Position numbers and translations under genes: made by a program. A stretch of DNA of 64,000 nt from Luidia sarsii (Eukaryota > Echinodermata > Asteroidea > Paxillosida > Luidiidae). Under the pieces are notes generated by a model. That model saw only the letters and a program-made list of their open reading frames with translations, ran no database searches and had not been told where the DNA came from. Each line of letters begins with the position of its first letter. Positions within the stretch are counted from its first letter, which is position 1. Shown one piece after another: positions 36,001-48,000 of the stretch. The stretch lies in contig OX465111.1 in assembly GCA_949987565.1 (NCBI GenBank), positions 10,621,202-10,685,201 on the forward strand, given 5' to 3'.

Positions 36001-39000
36001 TTCTAGTACGGACGTCTGAAACAAAGATGAACACACAAAAACATACAGGGAAGAATTTTACAGTGCCACACAGCATTTTGAGTTATTTTAAGAAATTATT
36101 TTGCGTTTGGCTGCACTGGGACACCTTACTAAACACCACCGACGAAAATATGTCACGGTGCTTACTGCGCGGTGCACCGCGGACGTCAACAAAACCGGGT
36201 AATCTTACGGAAGTGACAGGCTTGATCAACCTTCTCTATGATTATTCTAATAGTCTGTGGTGTGGAGAAAGTGACTGAGACCTCTTTTAGTGTGATACTT
36301 TCGTCCACATTGTTCAGTTTGAAGAAAAGTCCTTATATCGTCGAAAACCGGTTACTGGAGGATACAAGTTATAGTAGTACTTACTAGTCCAAGTAACTTG
36401 GACCCTAAGTCCTTACAATCGCCCTTTTTAAAAATTTGATTGCCAGACCTCCTCAAAAAATAAATAAAAAGGGTGATTGTAAATGTAAGGGTCCAAGTTA
36501 CTCGGACAAAGTATCAAGTAGTATTATTAGTATTACTAGTATAAGTTACTAATACTATATTATTACTTTTTGAGTTTTTGTACTGTACTACTTTAAGTAC
36601 GTACTACTAGTACTACTACTACTAGTACTAACTACTAGTACTAGTAGTACTCAGTAGTAGTACTAGTAGTAGTAGTAATAGTATACAGTCCGAGTACATG
36701 TAACTTGGACTTGGACACCTTTGTGTTCACTCCTTCACACTTCTCTCTTTGATCTTTCCCCCTCTTCTCACTTATCCCTAGTTCCCTACCCTACTCCTTG
36801 CCCTTCCCTTTGATCTCATCCTACCAGCTTCCCTCTTTGTCCTTTGTTTCTCATTCATGTCCTATTCACTCTCTTCCGCCTTCCATCCTGTACATGTATC
36901 TGTTTTGTCAGTAAGCAGTTTGCAACATTTTTGTATATAGGTCATTTGTTTTAAATACTAACATTTGGGGGAAAAGGGGAAATTTCCCCTCAGGTGATCA
37001 AGAAGATTTTCTCTCGTCTGACGAGCCAAAAAGCTGCCAAATTTGATTTCAAAATGAAATGGTATGTACATTTATAGGCCTACACGTAAATTATCGATGA
37101 CGTTTTGACAGGTCCGTGTGCGCAGTGGGTCTGTGTGAGTGTGTGCGCGCACGCAAGGCAAGCGTGCGTTGACTCCTATGGTCGCGTTGACTCCTATGGT
37201 TGATTTATCATCGATTTACATACACCGTTTGAATCTATACCGTTTAGCATACATGTAATGTTTGATACACAGTCTGTAAAAATTTCAGCTCAATCCGTCA
37301 ACCATGTCGTGAGAACATTTTCAAAAACTGGCAAATTTTTTCATCAAACTGGGTCAGCTTCGAGGATCGTAAAATGCAGAATTTTCAATAGCTCCACCGT
37401 GCATTTTTTAACCGAAAAAATTGCGAGTAAATCTCGAAACAGTCGTCGGTAATTGTGAATGGACCATGTTGGATTTGTGCAAATGGTGTGTAAGGGCTTG
37501 AAGGCTGGTAAGCATACGCATTGAAGTGGGCGACCTCTGTGCGACTCCTGTAGCATGTGGGAACTAAGTTTGCCAAGCTCGGAAGATCCTCGAGGACTGC
37601 TGACTACAAGTTCTCCCTTCCCTTTCCCTAAGCCCTGTCCGCTTTGGACTTTTTTCGGTAAAACTTACGGAGACAATGGGAACTTTTTCCCATTTTAAGT
37701 CCAGTGCGGAGTGCGGACAGCCTGGGACGTTTTCCTCTGAGTAACTTTTCCTGAGTCCAGCGGTTACTTCTACCGGCCAACTTCTGCCCAGGAAAATGTT
37801 ACCTGGTCACTTTTCCCGAGACGAAAAGTCCAGTGCGTGCATACATTGTACATGTACAGGGAAGAATTTTACAGTGCCACACAGCATTAATTTTGAGTTA
37901 TTTTAAAAGTTTATTTTGCGTTTGGCTGCCCTGGAAACCTTACTAAACACCACCGTTGAAAATAGGTGACGATGCTTACTGTGCGGTGCGCCGTGGACGT
38001 CAAAAAAACAGGGTTATCTTACAGAAGTGACAGGCTTGATCAACATTCTACATGATTATTCTAATAGGCTGTGGTGTGGACAAAGTGACTGAGACCTCTT
38101 TTAGTGTAATACTTTCGTCCACATTGGTCAGCTTGAATTAAAGGCCTTATCATCGGAAACCGGTAACTGGAGGATACACATACACACGTATGCCTGTGGT
38201 GGGTTTCCAGTGCGTTGTTCTGTGTTATTGGTCGCAATCAAGGCGGATATTATTATTGATACAGTCGGAAATTTGGTTGGTGCTACCAGTGCATCCTTTC
38301 CAGATGATAATGGAGGGCGTCAGCGTCGTATTTTTACGACGATAGAAAGTACTGTTCATGTATTACATGTACAATGGATTTGTCAGCTAACAATAGCCGT
38401 TGAAGAGCAATGGGGAAAGGTCACGGAATGTGCCCTCATTAGTCATTTCTGCCAGCTCAGTAACTTCTACCACTGTCTCGGTAAAATTTTTCCCGTGTCC
38501 ACTGTCGAAAGTCCAAGTGCGGACAGTGGTTACATTGTGTATCATTTGACCATTTTTTAATTTTCCCATTGTCTCGGTAAAACCTTCCGGAAAAAAAAGT
38601 CTAGTGCGGACACGGCTTTAGAACCAAACTCGGAGTATGGGAGTCTGAATTTCTGCTCCATAAATGTTTGGAATACGTGCCAGCCCATGCTTGCCATCTT
38701 CTCTAAGTGGCGCTGATGACAACTGACTTGCATACTGTACCTTCAAAGTGTGGCACTATTAACTGGTTATTGACGATTATTTGCGACATGGTTTTTGGGC
38801 TTGTTTGGACACGATGAAAAAAAAAAAAGGTTTTTGAATCGCGATTCAAATCCCAATTATTTTCGTAGTAGGGAAGGCCCTTAAGTGACCTAAGTACAAT
38901 GTACTGACACCGAGGTCTGTACTCAGGGATGCTGAGTAGAGGGTGTGAAGTTACATGACACATGTATACATATTTGATCTAAATATTGTAATAATACTAC

Positions 39001-42000
39001 AAATACAATACAGTACATAAAAGTACATGTGATGTACATATAGTGTTACAAATACTGTAGTTGTGACATGGAGACATATGTACATGTACTGGTACTATGT
39101 ACATGTACATGTACATGTACATGTACATGTACATGTTTGTACATGTACATGTACAGTGTACATTCTATCTACTGTACAGTACCTCCATGGTTGTGATTAC
39201 TGTAACCACGGAGGAAGGGAAGAAACCTTCCATGCATGATCTACATGGATACATGTACATGTACATGTACATGTAGCATTGTAAGTGTACATGTAGCTGC
39301 ATGCATGTACATGTGTACTGGTAGCAAGGACGTATTCTATATGATTACATCATGTGTCTAGTCTACAGCAGGACCAAGTCACTGTAAAGTGTAAACAGCA
39401 TTTTACAGTGCTTGCATAGGCCTGTATAGCACAATGGGGCATAGGTGGTGGGGGTGCCAGCATTCCTGGAATTCCAGACTTACAGTTTCTAAACAGGTAC
39501 AGTAGTTCAATCACGGTTCAATGAGCCCAGGATTGGGGGAGGTCTACTGAGTATTCATTCAACTTTTTTACCCAGCCATTCTTTGTTATCAATAATGCTT
39601 GCCTTGAGCAGGTTTCTTGTGGGAAATGTCTGACAGTTTATATTGACTGGAATTGAAAATGTCCCAATCATAATGATCATATACATGACGTATATCATCT
39701 GCTCAGTTAAATCTCAGAACATTCCTATCTACAGTGTATAGGTAAACCTGAGTCCAAAAACTAGAGAGTCCTGATTTGCCTAAATACATACATGTACTGT
39801 AGTGTTCATTGATACATTATAATCCCAGATCAAAGATACATTTTGTTTTTCAGGCTTATTAGCAGCTTTTCAAAATTAATCAAAATTATGCCCGTAGTTA
39901 TTGAGGGTGCTATTCTTTGCGTCACAGGCTGGACTCAGATTTTTTTTTAGTGTGGCACCAGTCTTTCTACTGGTATTATGGTAAGCGAAAAAATGTGAAC
40001 AATTTGTTAGCCGAGACCTCTTTCCACAAGCTTTTTCTTCGGAATCCGATGAATTCTTCAGGTTGATAATATAGAGATTCTGAAAAAGGTTTTTCTGATG
40101 TCAACCGATGGAAACATGTTGCAAAACCATACATGTACATGTATGAGCCCGAATAGTTAAGTTTCCGAGAAAACAAGCTTTGAAATGGACACTGCACTGC
40201 TTAGCTACCCCCTGTAAGTACTGCACCCTTTGATGAATCGGTTTCTTTTGGTTATGCCAGCGTGATTTTTGATGTCCAGATAATCAGGGATACATGTTTG
40301 TTCCACTGCTGCAATCTTCAACAATGAATGCAGAATATGGCCGGCATGTCAATTGGTTTGTCAATATTTACTCCTGAAATCTGTTCTCTTAAAAAAGGTG
40401 CACTGACTGTTTGAATGATACGAATGTAGTAAACGTATAATAGGCTCTATAGATATTTCAAGAGTAATGGACGGAGTCTTCATCCGCTGACGTCACCAAG
40501 GACGGCCTCCAGGGGGGCGTGGCTGCTCCCCTTTCCAAACTTCAATGATTTGTTTACTCTCTTTCTCAAAGTTTAACATTTGATGCATGGATACATGTAC
40601 ATGTACATGTACATGTGTATTTTACTGACACCACAGTATTATTTTAAATGATAAAGAAGAATTCCAAAATGATTTGCAGTTGACCTTTTAACAGAGTTCA
40701 GCGTGCTCTTCCCTTTGATGCACATAACCTTCGCAAAACCATCTATTTTTCCTGTAATTTGATTATTGTGACTTGGTCTGGAGTCTTTGCAATGCCTGCC
40801 GGTAGATGTGCCTTTCAATAGAATAGGGAGGACTATTTTGTGCGTTCAAACATTGACTTCATCATCAATTGTCCTAAATTTATCTCATTTAGGCCTACAT
40901 GTATCTCATTTCTTTTACAATTTTTTGTACTTTTTCAGTTTTTTGCTGTTTTAAAAACTGTATGCTGACGCCATTGGGATATCAGTTTTAATGTATACTG
41001 AATGGGAAACCCAGGGTAAATACGTACCGGTATACAGTACTTACAGTACATACGTACATGTACATGTACACATGTACACGTATGTACATGTACACGTACA
41101 AATGTACATGTACATACATTGTACACACCCACATGTACATACATTGTACACACCCACATGTACATGTACATGTACATGTACTGTAAGATACCGGTAATAA
41201 TAATAATACTAATAATAATAATAGTACCTGTACCGGTACATGTACATGAAATACATGTACAGTATACACGTGTATTTTCCCCGGCGGGAGCACACATTAC
41301 TGGTATTTGAAAATGCAAAACCCCAAATCCTTTGATACTGATTGATAGCCATTGAACCAGACTACCACTACCAGAGCAGTACTGACTACGAGTACAGGCT
41401 TATGGAAAACATTATGACCCTGAAACATACACTGTACATACCGTGTACATGTACATGTGTGTACATGTACATGTACATACAGGTACTACCCCCTTGGTAC
41501 ACTACCTGTATATGTACATGTACATGTGCATACAGGTACATGTGTACATGTACTACCCCCTTGGTACACTCTACCAGTACTTCACCCTCCCTTACGTTTG
41601 CTTATATTGTGTGTACACAAAATATGTATTAATTAAGGCCTAGTATATACATGTATATTAAAAAATGTATTATTTTAATTGGTATACATACATAATACAT
41701 GTATGTATTGATATGTACAAGTACCATGTACCTTGTAATGTATATTGATACAATATGTATTATACATGTAGCATTTGTTTGTGGCAGGACTTCCAGTCTC
41801 AAGCAAAATGACACAATTTATCAACCATGCACCTGTTTACTGATCAATTTGTATTTAAACGTTCTTGCTATCTACAATGTATAGCTACATTGTGTATGAT
41901 GTACAATTGTACATATGTACATGTACATACATGTGTATGATATTGTAACAGAAAGTGACACTCTTTCTTATGTCCTGGCTTGGTTAGGTTTCAGTGATTG

Positions 42001-45000
42001 TCATGATCTCTTTGACCAGTGAACTGGTGAATAATTTGTGTACTAGGCCCATTACTTGCTGCCTACAGTACACTCTCATTTCATCTTAAGACAATACAGA
42101 CTTCAATACCATGTTCAAATGTTTGTGGGAACAATTAGATGACTGAAACAAGTCTACATTGTACATGTACATAAAGTAGATACTTTTAAAATAGCCAAAG
42201 CTGTTATTAAAGTGGCTTATGATTTTAAGAATGTTGTTGTTCTATTGATGAAAGACCAATCAAAGAGGTGGTAAGCAAGTGTTTTTGGAGACACCGTGTG
42301 TTCTTGCGCACACTCTCCAGTGCTATACAACTAAAAGACAAGCAGGCACACTGCTTGGTGTTCCGATCGTGCCAGATTTCAACCCGGAAGGACGCTGCAC
42401 ATTATACATGTACATGTACATGTACAGTGTACTGTACTGTAATTGCTGGCCTTGTTGGATTGCTCCTGTTAAGCACTTTAGACATCCATCTATGATCTTC
42501 ATCACCAGAAGTAGGAACATTTTAATCGATTTGCATAAATTTGGGCACAGTTGGCAATAAATGAAATGGTAAGAGACAGTCCTTGGAGGCCTTTGAAAGG
42601 AATATCCCAGTTCTCGAGCCCACTTTATTTGGTGCAAGTCCTGGTACACATATGTACATTCATCTGACATTGTAACTTGATGCAGAGTTTGACAACTGTT
42701 ATAAATGTTTGACGAATGTTCATAGACACACCTGTAGTTGTAGTAGGCCTAAATCACATGCTACAAGACTGCCGGTACAGTACTGGGGTGTATTAATTTA
42801 GATATTCATTTAGATTGTGTTTGCACCTGCTTGTGCACCCACCTACTGTAGCGTTATTTTAAAAATATATGCTGCGGATGTTTTTGTACATAGGTTTTGT
42901 ATGTTACCCTGAAAACATTTGTCATTAGTAATTTGAATTTACAATGTACATACATGTACCGGTACATGTACATGTACATGTACTTCAATTTAGCATACTG
43001 TACATGTATGTTATTGTAAACGTCAGGCCCACTAAATTTTAGATTTACTTTTTGGTAATTTTAGTCAGTAAGCAGTTTGCAACATTTTTGTATATCACCG
43101 TATGTTATTGTTAACGGTAAATTTGTACACAACTACACATGTACACAATGTACAGTGTAGATGGCTTCAGCATGCACACCCTGTACATGTATGTGTACCT
43201 GTACTGTACATGTACAATAGGCTGTATTCAAGATAGGCAATTGCTCCTAATGCCATTTTGGCAGATTTTAAACACAGATGTACCTGTACACGTACTGTAC
43301 ATGTACCCTGTATCTTGGCTTTGATACCCTGCCAACTACCGTAGTAACCGTACCCTTTGTACTTAATCATTTGGCTCCGTTCAGGGCAAGCACAGAAAAG
43401 TGTACCTGTCCAAAAGCCTTTGAGAAAGGATCCTGGCATCCTGCTAGGATTGAAAGTCGAAACATGAGACCCTTTAATGTACATTTTTTTTTAGAGTTGT
43501 CAAAATTTGTGTTCATTTCAAGGTCTGATTCTTGTGCGCATACCCGGTATATTCATTGTGTCCCTCTAATTAATGCAGAGCCATTGCTTCCAATCCGAGA
43601 GTCTGGTTTTATAATCTGTTCGTACATGTACATGTTATGTACAACATGTACGTGTACAACATACAACATGTACTTATTGTACACGTACAACATGTACGTA
43701 CAATTTGTACAACATGTACGTGTACATGTACACGTACATGTACACATCTCATCTGGTTTTTGAAAACATTGCCTACAGTACAACTAATTGTATTTAAGTC
43801 AAGGGTGTGCCACCATGGTTTGTGGTAATGCCATGTATCAGTACATGTACATGTACATGTACATGTACATGTACATGTACATTGTACATATATGTATGCA
43901 GTTCTGAAGCAAACCTTGGTTCTCACTAAAGAGATTTCCACATTGGTGTCACTGCAAACCACCCTTGAATTGCTACATGCACCTCCACCATGAACAGCCT
44001 GAAATCTGACTGTGTATGACTGGTTAACTGCTTTTGCACAGAGAGGCTGCTGTACACAGATGACCTGATGCATAGCTCAGGGCCCCTGGATGACTGGGAG
44101 GCAGAGGCAGACCAAGGGGACCACATCATCCGTGTCCGGGACGAAGACGAGGAGGACGATGACAACCGCAGCTTCCCGGACAGTCGGTCGGACAACTCCT
44201 CCTGCCAAGACGAGGCCAGCCGGGCTAATCGGAGGGGGGCGGGGGAGGGCGGCATTGCCCCGCCCCTGGTCGGGGAGGAGTCCTGCCACGCCCTCTTCTG
44301 CTACTCCAAGGAGGACGAGGAGTGGGCCGTCAATGTCATGCAGAAGCTGGAGTCGCCCGCCTACGGCTTCCGCTGCTGCAACCGCAGCCACCAACTGGAT
44401 CCCGGAGCGGTGCGCATGGACCGCATCGTCAACGCCATGTGCACGGCCCGGAAGATTGTGCTGGTCCTGTCCCCAGACTTTGTGCAGAGCCCCTGGTGCA
44501 CCTACGAGAACCTGAAAGCCCTCAAGGCTCACTTCAGGAACGTGAACAAGGTCATCCCGGTGCAGCTGACCGAGGTGGACCTGCCCGACTTTCTGCAGGA
44601 TATCCCTAATGTTAACGGGATGTCCAAGACCTTCTGGCAGAAGTTCATAGCGGCTCTTCAGTTTGGTAAGAGAGGGAAGGGGTACACTGCAAGGAGATAC
44701 GGACATGCATAATCTGAGGCCAGTGTTTGCCCGAGGATTACATTGGGCTGAGCCCAGCATTTTCTAAAATCCATGTTCATTGCATGCAGTCCATCTACAA
44801 TGTGACTGCATACTACAGTACAACTTACAACTGTAATTTACATGTACAATACATGTAGGTACAATGTATATCAAGAGCTGTTTGGTGGCAGTTTCTGCAA
44901 GTCTTCTCTCAGAAAATTTGAGCAACCTCGTCATTTGCGTTGCTGGTAAACGACAACGTGCATGTAGAATTGGATCCCATTTCGTACCATTTGGCCAGCA

Positions 45001-48000
45001 ATTGCTTCCTGTACAGTATTTCATATAAAACTGATTTTGTTTCCTTCAAGTTTGGCATGCAAACAATGGCCCAACATACAGGGGATGTACAGCACATGCA
45101 GGGTTGACCTTAGCAGTAGCCCAACGGTCATTGTCTAGTAAAAACAGCTGCAGGCTAGTAAAATGACCCACTTTGCCAGCCTGGTGGACTAGTAGAAAGT
45201 AGACAGTGGGCAGGGATTGGGACAGTGTGGGCAGGGATGAGAAACTAGAAACTAATGATTTGTTTTATTTGATCTAATAGGCCATAACCTTGTGTTAAAT
45301 TCAATATTACTGTAATCATACGGGGCTAGTAAAACTTGCTGCGGGCTAGCAAAAAACTCAATTTACTAGCCTGGTGGGCTAGTTAAAAAAAACCTGAAGC
45401 GCGAGGCTTGACATGTATTGTATAGAAGTTCATGTTTGCTTTTGTGACACATTTTTTAATTGTACACTGTACATACATGTACATGTACATCAAGATGTTT
45501 CCCTTCAGTTTTTCAAATTTGTTGCTTCTGAATGATTTTTGTCTGATTTTTTTAACAGATCCGTATCGAGGGACCTTAGAAACCTCAGCCCAGTATAACA
45601 TTCCTTGTAAGTACAGTGTACCAGCACCATATCCATGATGTATAAATGACTAAATGAGCGCTTAAATACCGTATTATGCATGTTCATGAACTGGTCAAAC
45701 CATCCATGCAAAGCAGATAAAGATGCGATTAAAAAAGAAAAATCCTTGTATTTTGATGGGCATTGTAAAAGTGATAAGGTGGTCTATGAGGTTTATAACA
45801 GGAAATGGTACTGTTTTCCATATTGCATGGTGTTTTCATTCAAAGTTCTGAACCATGTTTGAAATTAATTTGCCAGAACTTTTATGAAAACAAACAGGAA
45901 AATGAAAAAAAAAATAACTGGCCAAGTTTTTGACCACAGTTTTAGGTGAATCCTCATAGCTGATGAGGAATATAAAACCAAAATTAATTGACAACTTGTA
46001 TTTTCCAGTTTTGTATGGCAGGAACGAATATTTTATGCACCAGGATGTGCATGTACATGTACATGTACCTATTGATAAAGATTTACTACCGGTATATATA
46101 CATGAATGAATTATGCTAAGACTGAATTTACATGTAATGATTTACTACATGTACATGTACACGTACTTTCATTATGCATGCTAAGACTGAGTTTACAGTG
46201 CATGTAATTTTGTTTATTATGATCCTCTCTGATGGAAAATAGATAACTTGATAATATGAAGTACACTGTATGGCTCTTTTGGTGTAGTATTGATTGGCAC
46301 AATGTTCCAGGGCAAGTTGCCACTCCATTAAATCTATAGTATGCTCAGCCAATAACTTCAACATGATATCACTCCATACTAAATGTACATAGCGCATAAA
46401 ACTGCATAGCTTTGTATTTTGTTGCCGGCAGCCTTGTACAATGGCGTTGAATTGGGCCATGTGAACTCCATGTCGCAGTGCTGCTGCAGTGCCCGGTTTG
46501 ATACGGTCTACTGCCCCGACGAATTGGCACGGAAGGGAGTTATGGTAAGTCTACCAGCCAGAGTGTGGCAAGCTACATGTACCGGTACGTGTGACTTTGT
46601 GCACAATGAAAAGGTTCACTGATAGGTCAGGAATTGTGTCACTTTGAGGTTCAAGGCCACATGGGTCCCTGAATGAAGCCAAACTGGAATGCTCACAGGC
46701 CAGTTGGTAGCGGACAAAATCAATCTCTTGATCAAGTCTCTAATGCTTGAAGTGTCGACATATCCAACCGTTGTTTGATGTCATCGAACGAATCATTATT
46801 ACTGTACAACCAGTCACAAAAAAATGATCGATGAATATCACAATTTCCGTTTGGTTATTCATTGTGGGTTGAGTTACAATGGATGGTAAGGATTTGTGAA
46901 ATGCAGCCCCACCGTGTAGTAACTACTATAGTATAGGAGCTACCTTACCTGGGGGCTACTGGTGCTGCACATACCAAACTGATTGTATTTTCTGGTGACT
47001 TTGGTCGGGCTATTCGTACTACGGAAGTAATCCCCGGGGATAAGCTTTTTCTCGGTGATTTTTTTTTACCCCTGCTCGGGGGTAGGGTAGAAGGAGAAAA
47101 CCCCGGGGTTTTACGATTTCCACGGGGAAATAATGTAGGGTCCCTGGGAGTTACCGAATGGGTCCAGTGTGAATGGTTGCGGGGGTGTTTGTGGGGTAAA
47201 AAAATCCCCGGGAATTCCCCGGGGATTTAATCCCAGTGAATTCGCCTTGTAGTGTGAAAAGGGCTTTATTGAAAACCACAGACTTGCTCCAGTGAGTAAA
47301 TAACTTGCATACTACACACTGTTCATAAAGTTGAGTGCATCAAATGTCAGCAAAGTGGGATATGTTTTGACACATTGAGAAAGCCACCATCTATCGGTTA
47401 GGGCAGGATAGCTCAGGTGGTACAGCTTTGATATACATGTATCTTAAAGTGGAGGCTGTGGTACACATCCTGATGCAGTCAAATTCTCTTTGTGGTTGTC
47501 ATCAAGTGTTCTCCTGGTTTCGTTGACAGATTCCTCAATTTGACTACACGTCGTGCATCAACACCATTGTGGAGAGTCCCAAGATGCGCTGGCACACCCT
47601 GTGGTACAACCGTGTCTTCAGTCTGACCATGTGCGTCCTCCTGTCCGTCCTCATCATCGTCGGCCTGGTCGGCAACCTGAGCGACTTCAGCCGAGAGGGG
47701 GCGCCCTTGCACGCCGGCTGGGCCTTCCTGATTGGCCTGGGCCTGTCGGTCATAGTGACTGTCCTCGTTCACATCATCACCCACTTGGAAACGGTCAAGG
47801 TGAGGCCATCTCTGGCTTTTTGCTCATGATGACCTGTGACCTCGGATAGATATTGGACTTGTGACCTACATGTATTCATTCCAAGCTACATGCTTTCCGA
47901 TTCAAACTTTGAAAAATTTTCAATCAAGATTTTCCAACAATGCATGATATATCTTTCAACTGGATTTAGACTTTTCAATTAAGTCCGACTTAATTGTTTG

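Larger units (their letters stand above)
34421..36364. mobile_element. R1 element, copy B, interrupted by two younger insertions
   Basis: Same start and end as copy A and near identical in most blocks (for example AGACTTCGTATCTTACAGTT, CCCAACATCCGTAG, AGTGACAGGCTTGATCAACC). It is split by a 694-bp long-TIR element (34864-35557) and by a SINE-2 (35839-36018). Flanked by AACTTG and CAAGTT. Confidence 0.8.

Noticed and set aside
40935..43763. Many Cys/Tyr/Val/His-rich ORFs ([14 protein letters not shown] patterns)
   Set aside because: Translations of TACATG arrays with no splice-site logic or conserved motifs.
44077..44760. 227-codon ORF on the - strand opposite the TIR exon
   Set aside because: The + strand frame gives a clear TIR domain with splice sites; the reverse frame is a shadow favoured by high GC.
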